Translations under genes and position numbers: made by a program
Notes under the pieces: model-generated
Database searches by the model: none
The model's input: only the letters and a program-made list of their open reading frames with translations
Told to the model about the DNA's origin: nothing
Shown: positions 24,515 to 33,682 of the stretch, piece by piece
How positions within the stretch are numbered: the stretch's first letter is position 1
Layout: each line of letters begins with the position of its first letter
Source of the DNA: CAYSRJ01 sp964525675
GTDB lineage: Bacteria; Spirochaetota; B62-G9; DRHN01
Reading direction: 5' to 3'
Assembly: GCA_964525675.1 (NCBI GenBank)
Contig: CAZGJW010000006.1
Span: forward strand, 1-48,008
DNA length: 48,008 bases

Positions 24515-25858
24515 ATGGCGGAGAAAAGAGAATTAAAGAAAAAGCTCAATACACTTGATGTTACTGCTCTCACTGCAGGCATAGTGATTGGGGCCGGTTT
24601 ATTCGTTGTTACAGGAATTGGCGCGAAATATGCCGGATCGTATGTCTGGGTATCATATTTAATAGCGGCAATACCCTGTTTTATGGTGGCCTTCAGTACA
24701 TCAATGCTGGCCCAGATGTATCCTGTGGAGAGTGGTGAAAGCTATGTCTATCCAACGAGAATAGTATCTCATGTATGGGGATTTCTTTCCGGGTGGGGAA
24801 TGTGGCTTGGTGTCATAGGGCTTGTTTGTGTCACGGCCAAGGCTTTCATTATTTATTGGAACGCTCTCCCGCAGTTTGTAACTCAGGTAAACGTAGTAGG
24901 GGGTGCCGTATTAGTACTGGCAGTATTCTGTTTCTTGAATTTCATGGGGGTCAAGGCAGTTTCTGTTGTTCAGAATATTCTATTCATCTTTATGGTTTTA
25001 GGGATAGTAATATTCATTATCTGGGGTTTGCCTCACGTTAAATCAAGCTTCCTGTTTATGGAGGCTCCAAACGGGTTTAACGGCATAATGAAAGGGGCCT
25101 CTATTCTCATATTTGCCTATACCGGACTTACACTGGCCGCGGACCTGGGTGAAGAGGCGAAGAATCCGAAAAAAACCATTCCCCGGGGGATGTTTTTTGG
25201 TGTTACAGTGCCTACCATATTATATACACTGCTGGCTCTTGTAAGTGTGGGTGTAATGTCGTGGAGTGAATTTTCCTCAGCAGATGCGCCGGTTGCCTCG
25301 GCTGCTACAAAGTTTATGGGCCCCTTTGGAGTAACATTTGTTATTATTGTTGCGTTTGCCGCCATATTGTCGTCACACAATGGGGAACAGGGAATAGCAA
25401 CGAGAATATCTTTTGGTCTGTCAAGAGATAAGATTATTTCAGGGTGGTTTACAAATCTCAACAGGTTCGGGACGCCTCATTTTGCCCTGTTTCTTTCTGC
25501 TGCGGTAGCTCTGTTTTTAATAGTGTCGGGGACGATACAGCTTGTAGGGGAAATACTCAATTCGATGTTCCTGTTTAACTGGATCATAACACATCTGTGT
25601 ATTTTCATGCTGCCGAAGAAATGGCCCAAAATGTATGCAGAAGCGAAAGTTAAGCTTAACGGCTGGAAAATGATAGTTCCTATCATCGGATTGGCTTCCT
25701 CGGCGGTGCTATTAGTATACCAGGGCTGGCTGGCATTGACTTACTCTGCAATATGGCTGATTCTCGGAGCCATTGTATATTACATCGGGTTGAGCAGGAG
25801 GAAAGAGGAAATCAAGGGATTGCTCAGTGAATGGCCGTACGGCAGGTATTTTAAATGA
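24515..25858 (+). CDS. APC-superfamily amino acid permease
   Basis: A 447-residue membrane protein with about 12 hydrophobic segments. The first reads TALTAGIVIGAGLFVVTGIG, the unwound substrate-binding GxGxF-type motif of APC transporters; LAADLGEEAKNPKKTIPRG is the conserved loop after TM6. AAGGAGGA lies 5 nt before ATG. Its TGA overlaps the ATG of a metallo-hydrolase gene. Codon use in this pair is visibly AT-richer than in the genes to either side, suggesting transfer. The substrate is not deducible; an amino acid or dipeptide-like amide handled by the hydrolase partner is possible. Confidence 0.88.
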   Translation: MAEKRELKKKLNTLDVTALTAGIVIGAGLFVVTGIGAKYAGSYVWVSYLIAAIPCFMVAFSTSMLAQMYPVESGESYVYPTRIVSHVWGFLSGWGMWLGVIGLVCVTAKAFIIYWNALPQFVTQVNVVGGAVLVLAVFCFLNFMGVKAVSVVQNILFIFMVLGIVIFIIWGLPHVKSSFLFMEAPNGFNGIMKGASILIFAYTGLTLAADLGEEAKNPKKTIPRGMFFGVTVPTILYTLLALVSVGVMSWSEFSSADAPVASAATKFMGPFGVTFVIIVAFAAILSSHNGEQGIATRISFGLSRDKIISGWFTNLNRFGTPHFALFLSAAVALFLIVSGTIQLVGEILNSMFLFNWIITHLCIFMLPKKWPKMYAEAKVKLNGWKMIVPIIGLASSAVLLVYQGWLALTYSAIWLILGAIVYYIGLSRRKEEIKGLLSEWPYGRYFK

Positions 25859-26763
25859 ATCCTGGTAAAGTTGAAAGCTTAAAAATCTACACATTATCTG
25901 AAGATTATACCGGTTATGATAGCCCTTTCTGGGCGTCATTCGGGATTTCTTTCCTTCTCCACATTAAAAGTGGAGAAGGAGAGAAAAAGATTTTGTTTGA
26001 CACCGCGACAGATGCTGAACCTGTTCTTCATAATATGAAGCTTTTAGAAATCGATCCTCATGATATTGATGTGATCTTTTTGTCCCACAGTCATTTTGAC
26101 CATACTGGAGGCCTTGCCGATATTCTCAAAGAGATTGGAAAGGACGAGATTCCAATAATTGCCCATCCTGAAATATTTAATATCAGTATAATGCCTGAGC
26201 CATATCCGGAACCTTATAGGTCCTCAATTTATTTAAATCAGGGGCTTTCAGGTAAAAATTCAAAAGAAAACATTGAAAAATTAGGTGGAAGATGGTACTT
26301 AACCGGTGATCCCATGAATTTAATGACAGGAGTGATGACAACCGGAGAGATTAAGAGTGATGATAAAGTAGATTATGAAAGAGTGCCCAATATAGATCTT
26401 TTGGACCTGAAGGATGGAAAACTTATTCCAACAATGGTTAGGGACGATATTTCTCTTTCTGTAAATACACAAAAAGGGCTGATAATAATAACCGGATGTT
26501 CCCATGCCGGTATTGTGAGCATAGTAAAAAAAGCTATAAAAATAACAGGTATTAAAAATGTTGAAGGTGTTGTGGGTGGATTTCATCTGCTCAGTGCAAA
26601 CAGCGGGGTAATAGATCAAACAATTAAAGATCTAAGAAGTTTAAATGTTGATCGAATTTACAGCGGTCATTGTACTGGGTTTGAAGCAGAATATAGATTT
26701 AGAAAAATCTTTTCCAGAGACTTTGAAAGATTAAGTAGTGGAAAAATAATTACTTTTAAATAA
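25855..26763 (+). CDS. MBL-fold metallo-hydrolase (dihydropterin/RFA-P synthase-like family)
   Basis: A 302-residue metallo-beta-lactamase-fold protein. The metal site HSHFDHTGG is at residues 78-86, with further ligands expected at ITGCSHAGIVSIV (about 217), GGFHLL (about 240) and SGHCTG near the C-terminus. This long insertion-containing arrangement with GCSHAG resembles the COG1237 family, which includes an archaeal ribofuranosylaminobenzene-phosphate synthase but is mostly uncharacterised in bacteria. It is translationally coupled to the APC permease (ATGA overlap), which suggests that the two act on one compound. Confidence 0.85.
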   Translation: MNPGKVESLKIYTLSEDYTGYDSPFWASFGISFLLHIKSGEGEKKILFDTATDAEPVLHNMKLLEIDPHDIDVIFLSHSHFDHTGGLADILKEIGKDEIPIIAHPEIFNISIMPEPYPEPYRSSIYLNQGLSGKNSKENIEKLGGRWYLTGDPMNLMTGVMTTGEIKSDDKVDYERVPNIDLLDLKDGKLIPTMVRDDISLSVNTQKGLIIITGCSHAGIVSIVKKAIKITGIKNVEGVVGGFHLLSANSGVIDQTIKDLRSLNVDRIYSGHCTGFEAEYRFRKIFSRDFERLSSGKIITFK

Positions 26764-27192
26764 TTGTGAATCCAGGATTCACCAGAACTTACCATATCGC
26801 CCTCTGATTTATCTGTTTTTCGTAATAAATATACAAAATATTACATAACATGGTCATTTTCGATCTTAATTGGTATCTACAATACTATCTGTCAAACCTC
26901 GATAAAATACGTTGACCATCCTATAGAAAAATAAATGACCAATAAAAACAAACATATTTGTCCAAACGAAATCATAGTCATTTTCTTATGAGCTCTAAAA
27001 AAAGTTTGTTCTTAATTTCAATATTTTTATCCGGTATTGAAACTTTGATTTTGTCACTTTTCAGACCTTTTATTCATGTTCAGACATTTTACGATTGTTA
27101 TGTGGAGGATACAGTACACTGTATACGGGGAAGTGCGTTTTAACTCTGACCAATGCATCATCCGGCTGCAGCAATCTGATTCAACTACCCTC
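26764..27192. other. Intergenic region, no supported gene
   Basis: About 430 bp of AT-rich sequence with only short frames. A small palindrome, ATACAGT-AC-ACTGTAT (about 27110-27126), is the only notable element; it has no clear partner gene. Confidence 0.45.
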
Positions 27193-27832
27193 TATTGCAA
27201 AAGCTCGGGAAGCCACCGTATGTCCGGCACACCAGGCTCTTTAACCGCTCGAAGCTGCCTCGCGGAAAGCGGAGAATCTGTCACGATCATCACTGCGCCT
27301 AGCTCTTTTGCTTCCTCGATCCGTCGTTCTGAAAGCCGTCTGGCAAGATCGGGATAGGTTGCCCAGAGCCCCCCCTCGACTCCGCAGCTTTTCGATAAAG
27401 AACGAGACCAAACAGAAAAACACGCTCCATTCCGAGTGCATCAAGTATCGCCCGCGGTGTTTCGTAGACCTCATCCTGCAGCTTGGCCGGGTCTGCAGTT
27501 TGACGGTTTAATGCCTGCTTTACTGTGTCGGGTTCAAGACCCTTTTCAAGAATCGCGTGTCTTGCTGCAATGACGTATTTGCTCACCGGATAGTGACGCA
27601 CACACCATGCCTGACTTATACTGTCAAGCGTCGATTGAAAGATAATTTCAGCATCACGAGCAGAAAATTCTGCCATGCCATTTACAACGCGCCACAGCAT
27701 CATTGCACGCGGCCCTGGTTGTGTGACTCTCGATGAGCGTTACATTCGCCACATCGGCCGCAGGCTTACACATAGGGCAGAACCGGCAGCCGTATAGCAC
27801 ATCTTTATACTCGGATAGAGGCTTTATCGTCA
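27193..27832 (-). pseudogene. (Fe-S)-binding protein, frameshifted
   Basis: The minus strand starts MTIKPLSEYKDVLYGCRFCP, with a CxxCxxC cluster motif (YGCRFCPMCKP). After a one-base shift near 27715 it continues AMMLWRVVNGMAEFSARDAE and TLDSISQAWCVRHYPVSKY. A second shift near 27350 is needed to reach DLARRLSERRIEEAKELGAV and the final WLPELLQ stop. Restored, it would be a cytosolic 4Fe-4S protein of the heterodisulfide-reductase/glycolate-oxidase Fe-S type (about 210 residues). Two independent frame losses make it a pseudogene unless they are sequencing errors. Confidence 0.72.
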
Positions 27833-27848
27833 TAGATCAGCTCCCATA

Positions 27849-27880
27849 TATATGGTTTTATCCATTAATATCTTAATCTT
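27849..27880 (-). repeat. Dispersed structured repeat, family B, terminal fragment B6
   Basis: Only the 3' end survives (minus sense AATGGATAAAACCATATAT), directly 5' of the Fe-S pseudogene. The rest is replaced by AT-rich sequence containing its own short hairpin around TTCTTGCTAATATGGCAAGAA (about 27881-27904). Confidence 0.6.
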
Positions 27881-27909
27881 CAATTTCTTGCTAATATGGC
27901 AAGAAAAAA

Positions 27910-28955
27910 TTAGCGATATTGGAGTCTGATTACTGACAATTCAGGTACAACAAACATTTCTTTTATAGCAAGACCTGCTGTAATAACAGCCTTGCCGAGT
28001 TTCGTCAGATAGTATTTATACGTATGGGCAACACGTTTAATAATACCATGAACCCTGAGTCGTTTAAGTATCCTGGAAATTGCACTGCTGCTTTTATCGG
28101 GGAAGTACACGCGAAGGTATTTATTGTACAGGCCATTGATGTTGAACTCTCCTCGTGCCAGGACTTCAAACAGTTTCTGGTCGTCGGCACAGTAGAAATT
28201 GAATCCCTTGTAGGATCGATTTTCTGATCTCACGGTCTTTGATACTTTCTTGAGATGTTTTACTCCCTGGCTTGGATCGTCGAAGGTCGGGATGAACTGG
28301 AGGTAGCGCCTGTTCGATGCCTTAAGGAGTCCAGCGAGGAAGTAGAGGCTGTACATGGTCTTTTTCATGGGAGCGATTTTCCGGACAGTCTCTCCTTCCC
28401 GAGTCTCCACTTCTCGAAGGTGCTTGAACTCAGAGACGCCACCTGCCACGGTTTCGATCCTGAGTATGATTCCGAACTTGTCGTACATCTTGATCGATGA
28501 TGCACCCATAATGTTTTATCAATGAAGTAGAAGTAATAGTGCAGGCACTTGCCGGAATTGTACTTGAGAAAGGTCTTACCGGTTGATTTATCATGCCAGG
28601 GCTTGTAGCTTGTGCAGGTTTCCATGGCCGAGAAGATATGGACAAGACCGGGATGTGTGCCTCGTGATTTGATGATTTCCTTAATACGGGCTTCCTTACG
28701 GAAGGCTTTGATCTTTCTGATGAACTCGATTTTGATGCCATGCTCCTGAGCAACATGTTCGGCGTTTTCCCGGATCATGTCCCGGAGAGTCTGAGCAAAC
28801 TGTGGGTAGTCAAATATCCTGATCTTGTGTATAAACAGAAACTCTGTCATCCCTTTGTCGTAGCACCAGCCGGGCAATGTGCCCTGGAGTATGACGCGGT
28901 CATAACATGAAAGGACCCTGGCGATCTGATCTTTATATCGTTCAGTAAGAATCAT
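27910..28955 (-). pseudogene. Multicopy element-type protein (N- and C-terminal parts, internal deletion)
   Basis: Two minus-strand parts. The N-terminal part starts at ATG 28955 (MILTERYKDQIARVLSCYDR, ILQGTLPGWCYDKGMTEF, GLVHIFSAMETCTSYKPWHD). The C-terminal part is in another frame from about 28500 (MYDKFGIILRIETVAGGVSE, APMKKTMYSLYFLAGLLKA, then a winged-helix-like end RILKRLRVHGIIKRVAHTYK). I recognise the pair as one protein family that occurs in many near-identical copies in anaerobic bacteria and behaves like a mobile element, but its mechanism is not known to me. A central stretch is missing and the frame is broken, so this copy is dead. Confidence 0.65.
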
Positions 28956-29232
28956 ACGTTGCCTCCATAACTACAAAAGTGATTACTTATTGTAGCATGG
29001 ATTTTACCTTTTTGGTCCCGGCTTGTCCGGGTTAGGTTAATTACTGAACAAAATTGATTCAAATTTGATACAGTATCGCACATTTTACCGAATAATAGAT
29101 TTTCTGTTAAGAATTTAATTCTCTTTTTAATGACCAATGTATAATTTTTTCGAATACTGTTGAAATCGGCTGATTGTTCTTGAACATTCGGGTACCTGTA
29201 GCTAATTTTGTAAAAACTCCCGAAAGTATAAA
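28956..29232. other. Divergent intergenic region
   Basis: It contains two hairpins: CTACAA...TTGTAG (28971-28995) and CCCGG-CTTGT-CCGGG (29017-29031). These lie beside the element-type pseudogene and could be its boundary. The promoter of the Nramp gene should lie between 29100 and 29232. No manganese-riboswitch (yybP-ykoY) pattern is recognisable. Confidence 0.35.
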
Positions 29233-30465
29233 ATGAGATCAAAGTATAGAAGCCTATCAAAGCAGCTCCTGCGGTTTCTTGGCCCCGGTTTTCTCGTTAC
29301 CGTCGGGTTCATCGATCCCGGAAACTGGGCTACCAACATTGCCGGAGGCTCGGAATTCGGTTATGATTTATTATGGGTAATAACCCTGAGCACCCTGATG
29401 CTCATACTGATTCAGAATATGTCAGCAAGGCTCGGAATAGCAACCGGCAGGTCGTTGGCCGTGAATATCAGGGAAAGATTCCCCAGGCCTGTCGCTGGGT
29501 TCATCGGTTTTACCATTATAACGGCATGCGCCGCAACGGATGTCGCTGAACTGGTCGGTGGAGCAATCGGTTTCAGACTCCTATTCGGGTTTCCCCTGTG
29601 GCTCGGCGCGTTTGTAACGGTGATACTGGAGGTTTTTTTCATAGTTACACAGAGATACCACCGGCTTGAAAAATACATCCTTGCCTTTCTCGGCGTGATA
29701 TCCATCTGCTATTTGATCGAGATATTCATTGTAAAACCGAACTGGTTTCAGCTCGCTCCCGCAATCGTTGTTCCGCGTATATCAAGGAGCAATATTTATA
29801 TAGCAATGGGAATTCTCGGCGCTGTAGTTATGCCCCATAACATATTCTTGCATTCAAACGTTATTCACAGCAGAAATTGGGGGGCCACTGAAACTGAAAA
29901 AATAAAACTGGTACGGTATGAAAAGATTGATACAATATCGGCAATGGGGCTCGGATGGGTGGTAAACTCTTCGATGATCATCGTCGCTGCGTCTGTATTT
30001 TTTAAGAACGGTATTCTGGTTAACAGCATTCAGCAGGCATCTGAAACATTAAAACCCCTTGCTGGAAATCTCGCGGGGTTTTTATTCGCCCTCGCACTTG
30101 TTTTTGCCGGCGTTTCATCGTCGATAACTTCCTCAATGGCAGAGGTAAATGTTATAACCGCATTTTTAGGAAAACCTGAAGATCCAAAAACTACCCTCTA
30201 CAGAATCGCGACATTTATAACAGCGCTACCTTCGTTTTTCATCATTTTATTGGGGCTTGATACTTTCAAAATATTGATACTGAGTCAGGTAGTTCTCAGT
30301 ATTCAGCTTCCGTTTACACTGATCCCATTACTTATACTGTGTCGCAATAAAAAAGTTATGGGAGGATTAAAGAGCAAGACTATGGAGTTTTCCCTTGCAA
30401 TTATTGTTTCTGCCATCGTCATATTTCTCAACGTGTATCTGCTGTACAGTACGATACACCGATAG
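29233..30465 (+). CDS. mntH: Nramp-family divalent metal transporter
   Basis: A 410-residue Nramp protein that would import Mn2+ or Fe2+ with protons. The TM1 signature DPGN (28-31) and TM6 VVMPHNIFLHS (near 200-210) carry the metal-binding aspartate, asparagine and methionine. About 11 membrane segments are visible. A UspA gene follows after 14 bp and has a strong ribosome site, so the two are likely co-transcribed. Ribosome binding for this gene itself is weak. The assignment as manganese rather than iron transport is by homology only, hence the gene name is provisional. Confidence 0.88.
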   Translation: MRSKYRSLSKQLLRFLGPGFLVTVGFIDPGNWATNIAGGSEFGYDLLWVITLSTLMLILIQNMSARLGIATGRSLAVNIRERFPRPVAGFIGFTIITACAATDVAELVGGAIGFRLLFGFPLWLGAFVTVILEVFFIVTQRYHRLEKYILAFLGVISICYLIEIFIVKPNWFQLAPAIVVPRISRSNIYIAMGILGAVVMPHNIFLHSNVIHSRNWGATETEKIKLVRYEKIDTISAMGLGWVVNSSMIIVAASVFFKNGILVNSIQQASETLKPLAGNLAGFLFALALVFAGVSSSITSSMAEVNVITAFLGKPEDPKTTLYRIATFITALPSFFIILLGLDTFKILILSQVVLSIQLPFTLIPLLILCRNKKVMGGLKSKTMEFSLAIIVSAIVIFLNVYLLYSTIHR

Positions 30466-30479
30466 GAGGCAGGAGGCCG

Positions 30480-30899
30480 ATGTATAAAAATATCCTTTTG
30501 CTTCTCGACTGTTCACCTTTTGACAGGGTTGTTATAGAACATATCAGAATGCTCGCAAAAATTCACAACTCACATGTCCACCTGTTTCATGTTGTTCATG
30601 CGCATACGCTCGATCAAAAAAGGACGCTGATCCGGAATACGGAAGAGTGCCTGAAAAATGCTGCCGATACCTTCAGGCAGGATAATCTACAGGTACGTTA
30701 TTCCTACAAAGAAGGTGAGCCGGGTCCTGAGGTGATCGGTAAAATCAATGAAGAAAAATGGGACCTCATTGCACTTGCCACACACGGCCACCGGTTCGTA
30801 AGTGATGTTATTTTTGGAAGCATATCGAACGCGATAAAGCACCACACTGACATCCCTGTACTATTGATAAGAGGCAGTGATAAAGAGAAAAAAGGCTGA
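30480..30899 (+). CDS. Universal stress protein (UspA family)
   Basis: A 139-residue single UspA domain: MYKNILLLLDCSPFDRV at the N-terminus, EGEPGPEVIGKINEEKWDLI in the middle, and ATHGHRFVSDVIFGSISN near residues 108-125. The ATP-binding G-2x-G-9x-G(S/T) motif is only partly kept (HGHRF in place of GxxG), so nucleotide binding is uncertain. GGAGGCAGGAGG lies just upstream of the ATG. It is in an operon with the Nramp transporter. Confidence 0.88.
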   Translation: MYKNILLLLDCSPFDRVVIEHIRMLAKIHNSHVHLFHVVHAHTLDQKRTLIRNTEECLKNAADTFRQDNLQVRYSYKEGEPGPEVIGKINEEKWDLIALATHGHRFVSDVIFGSISNAIKHHTDIPVLLIRGSDKEKKG

Positions 30900-30912
30900 T
30901 GATGCCACCCCC

Positions 30913-32646
30913 CTACAGTACTTTTCTTACGGCAAGGGCAATTTTCACGAGTGACAGCGGTATACCACGGTAGACCAGATAGCGATTCTCCCACGTCGGC
31001 TTAAACTTGCTCTTGAATTGCCGCACACCCTTTGCGTGAACAAGCCAGTTGAAATGTTCTGAAATCTGGTAGATTGCATTTTCCACCATCGAGGTTCCTG
31101 GTTTGCTGCCTATTCCCGCCAATCCCAGATAAAAGGTTCGATACCCGGCTTCTTTTAAAATCAGCATCATACCCAGAAAAAGGTAATCCATAACACCCCA
31201 GTGCACCCCCAACCTGTGCCTCATCAAATCAACTGTCGCTTCTCCATCCCGGTAAGAAGGAATCTGGTTTGTAAAAGCGACCATGCGTCCACCCTGATCA
31301 CGAAGAGCGAAAAGAGGATTCATCTCCAAATACCAGTGTTCAAACCGGCCCTCGATAAACCCGAACTCCCGGTGTCCCGGCAGGGAGAGCCACTCATTCG
31401 ACACCTCGGCAGCCTCATCGAGAAGGTGCCGCGGATGAGGCGGCTCATACCTATGCAAAGAATAGCCGTCTCCCTCGAATTTTCTCTGAATATATCGAAA
31501 ATATTTTTTCTTCGCCGTGGTGGAACTGAAATGTTCAAGATCCACTATCGCCCCCTCCCCAATTTTTATCACACTCAATCCGAGCTGTTTGTACATGGGG
31601 ATCAGATCAGGCAGCAAAAAAGTCGCAATCCAGCCCTTATCCGAACAGAAACTGAGAAACAAGCTCGTTACAGACTCTATCTCATCTTCAGGTCCAACTG
31701 CATCACCGAGACATACGGCAACACCAGACAGCACCTTATAGGCAATGAAAGACTTCTGTGTTTTCGAGAAAAAAAACACCTTATCCGGCCAGGTTTTAAA
31801 AAAATCATACGACGAGTGGCCCGATTGCTCTACGATTTGCCGGGCCAGAGTGCGCTCATGGGGAAGTGATGCATACCGATAGGCAACCGGACGAAACAGG
31901 CTGTACGCCCCGAACACCGCGGCAACAAGACCCATCACATGAAGTGAATCAATAAACCATCGCGCATGCCTCGTAATGGGGGACAGGTCACTGTTTCCTA
32001 TAAGGCTGAACTCACGAAGGGTTCTTATCAATGCATCAGTAAACTCGAAAGTTATACTAAAGTCACGTTTATGCAGAAACCAGAAACCGAATGTGCCGTA
32101 GGAAACAGCAACAAGCAACGAAAGTCCCATAAATAACAGACCATTTGCAATGCTGCGAGGTTCGGTTTTCACTGTGAATCTATTATGAAAAATAATCAAA
32201 AGCATAAAAGCCGCTGCCGGAGCAAAAGCAGTATACCATAACTCCTGCTGGCCGAGATGAGTAACCATTCCCGCAGCTGAAGCGACAACAGCAAACCACC
32301 ATGCTATTGTATGACACTGTAAAAGCCGGAAGGAAAGATATATGAGCATGAAACCCAGGGTCAGGGTCAATGAACGGCTCAGGTGAAACAGGCCGAACGG
32401 CATCAGCAATCCGTAAAGCCGTGGGTGAAGTGGAAATCGGGTAAACAGTACCTGTAGAATACTCAGTAATCCGTTAAAAAAAATCGCAAACGCAACAAAC
32501 CGTATTGGGCGACGACTTCTCGTATATTCTTTTTCCGGGTGAGATCCTGCAGATGATTTTGTCGTTTTGGAATCGATGATTCGGTTAAGTACCTCCCCAT
32601 CCCCATTTTTACCAGAAGCTTCTTTTTGGAATTCTGAAGCCATCAT
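30913..32646 (-). CDS. MprF-like aminoacyl-phosphatidylglycerol synthase/DUF2156 protein
   Basis: 577 residues. The first about 260 hold five to six membrane segments; the rest is a DUF2156 double-GNAT domain as in MprF (SYDFFKTWPDKVFFFSKTQK, GDAVGPEDEIESV, SNEWLSLPGHREFGFIEG, TVDLMRHRLGVHWGVMDYLF, GLAGIGSKPGTSMVE). MprF enzymes transfer lysine or alanine from tRNA to phosphatidylglycerol and flip the product, giving resistance to cationic peptides. The membrane part is shorter than in full MprF (usually 14 segments), so flippase activity is doubtful. GAGGGGG precedes two adjacent ATG codons. Family-A repeat copy 3 is just upstream. Confidence 0.85.
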   Translation of the reverse strand: MMASEFQKEASGKNGDGEVLNRIIDSKTTKSSAGSHPEKEYTRSRRPIRFVAFAIFFNGLLSILQVLFTRFPLHPRLYGLLMPFGLFHLSRSLTLTLGFMLIYLSFRLLQCHTIAWWFAVVASAAGMVTHLGQQELWYTAFAPAAAFMLLIIFHNRFTVKTEPRSIANGLLFMGLSLLVAVSYGTFGFWFLHKRDFSITFEFTDALIRTLREFSLIGNSDLSPITRHARWFIDSLHVMGLVAAVFGAYSLFRPVAYRYASLPHERTLARQIVEQSGHSSYDFFKTWPDKVFFFSKTQKSFIAYKVLSGVAVCLGDAVGPEDEIESVTSLFLSFCSDKGWIATFLLPDLIPMYKQLGLSVIKIGEGAIVDLEHFSSTTAKKKYFRYIQRKFEGDGYSLHRYEPPHPRHLLDEAAEVSNEWLSLPGHREFGFIEGRFEHWYLEMNPLFALRDQGGRMVAFTNQIPSYRDGEATVDLMRHRLGVHWGVMDYLFLGMMLILKEAGYRTFYLGLAGIGSKPGTSMVENAIYQISEHFNWLVHAKGVRQFKSKFKPTWENRYLVYRGIPLSLVKIALAVRKVL

Positions 32647-32661
32647 AACCCCCTCACATTT

Positions 32662-32734
32662 CGATGAAACTTCAAATCAGTTATCTTTGATACTCAGTCC
32701 TGTCAGGGATCGGCCTCGAAACGACATACGACGC
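32662..32734. repeat. Palindromic intergenic repeat, family A, copy 3
   Basis: It reads AACTTCAAATCAGTTATC, TTGATACTCAGTCCTGTCA, GGGATCGGCCTCG and GACATACGACGCTT; each block aligns with copy 1 at 4921-4990 with scattered changes. GTCCT-GTCA-GGGAT keeps the hairpin of copy 1 with one altered pair. It lies 16 bp 5' of the MprF-like gene start, in the same orientation as copy 1 relative to its gene. Confidence 0.75.
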
Positions 32735-32922
32735 TTTTGAGTCCATATTACCACATATTTGCAGTTATTGTAAAAGGTATAAAACACATATGTAGAAATT
32801 GTACCAATCGGATGGTGTACTGAAAAAAATCTAGGTGCAGGTAGTATAACAAGACCCAGTTCAGCTACAAATACAGACGCTGTACAAAAAAGTTGTAATT
32901 ACCGCCTGGACAATAAAATTGG

Positions 32923-32949
32923 AAAGCCCCGGATGTACCGGGGCTTTTT
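32923..32949. terminator. Bidirectional rho-independent terminator
   Basis: A perfect 10-bp stem, AAAGCCCCGG-ATGTA-CCGGGGCTTT. On the plus strand it runs into TTTTT; on the minus strand it lies 13 bp after the stop of the cold-shock gene with a less regular T-rich tail. It most likely ends the cold-shock transcript. Confidence 0.85.
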
Positions 32950-32961
32950 GATCTGCATGAT

Positions 32962-33162
32962 TTAAAGAGATTTTACGTGTGCTGCTTGCAAACCTTTGGG
33001 GCCTTCTTTTATTTCAAAGGAAACCTCTTGATTTTCAGCAAGTGTCTTGAAACCGTCAGCTTCGATTTCAGAAAAATGCACAAAAACATCGTCGCCATCA
33101 TCTCTGCTGATAAACCCAAAACCTTTCTGCTCGTTAAACCATTTTACTCTTCCTGTTGCCAT
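32962..33162 (-). CDS. Cold-shock domain protein
   Basis: A 66-residue CspA-type protein that binds single-stranded RNA and DNA. RNP1 is GFGFISRDD and RNP2 is DVFVHFSEI; the ending GPKGLQAAHVKSL is typical. The start is ATG 33162 with TGGAGGAAG at 10 nt; an upstream TTG 18 bp earlier would contain the ribosome site itself. A good promoter and a short leader precede it and a strong terminator follows it, so it is monocistronic. Confidence 0.95.
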   Translation of the reverse strand: MATGRVKWFNEQKGFGFISRDDGDDVFVHFSEIEADGFKTLAENQEVSFEIKEGPKGLQAAHVKSL

Positions 33163-33214
33163 AAACGTTACTTCCTCCAAAAATATTTTATCCTCTTTAT
33201 AATGAGGACACTGA

Positions 33215-33244
33215 AAGATACTATTTTTTTGAATTATTTGTCAA
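33215..33244 (-). promoter_or_regulatory. Promoter of the cold-shock gene
   Basis: On the minus strand TTGACA (33239-33244), an 18-bp spacer, then TATCTT (33215-33220). A short leader of about 45 nt includes the hairpin TCCTC-(8 nt)-GAGGA (33191-33208). Confidence 0.7.
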
Positions 33245-33682
33245 CTCTTTTTTTGAATTATTTAATCAAAACTAACATGGTTTATGATTATCTATCGACA
33301 AAAAAAAGAATATAATAGTATATAAACTTTAAAATTGATGTCGTAACTCGAATAGACTTTATGTATTCTTCCACCTTTTTTCAATTCATACGAATATACT
33401 AGCCGCAAAGCAGGCGAGTTCACACGGTTAACTAAGAAGTACAGAAGATATTATTTTTAGGATTACCGCCTCGGAGTTCCTGAAGGAATGCCTTCGGGTA
33501 TAAGCGCCGTACGTCTTTAATAAATCTCCTTCCACCGTATTCCATGGGCACTTCAGTAGTGTTTTTTATGTATATTTTTTTAAAAAAAAATAAAATTTAC
33601 ATACTAATTTGAAACAGGCTGTTATCATATCAAAACCGTATTGGAATCTATTCAATTTTAAAAATAAGGAGACAATAAGAGT
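33245..33682. other. Intergenic region upstream of the NapH-like gene
   Basis: About 440 bp, AT-rich except for a GC-richer island at 33465-33520 that contains TTCC-TGAA-GGAA followed by GCCTTCGGGTATAAGCG. That island resembles, over a short core, the structured region near 38505-38560. No gene is supported. Confidence 0.4.

Noticed and set aside
27110..27126. Operator-like palindrome ATACAGT-AC-ACTGTAT.
   Set aside because: A single copy in an apparently gene-free region with no promoter or downstream gene.
29000..29232. A manganese riboswitch upstream of the Nramp gene.
   Set aside because: Only one short CCCGG/CCGGG hairpin is present; the conserved yybP-ykoY loops are not visible.
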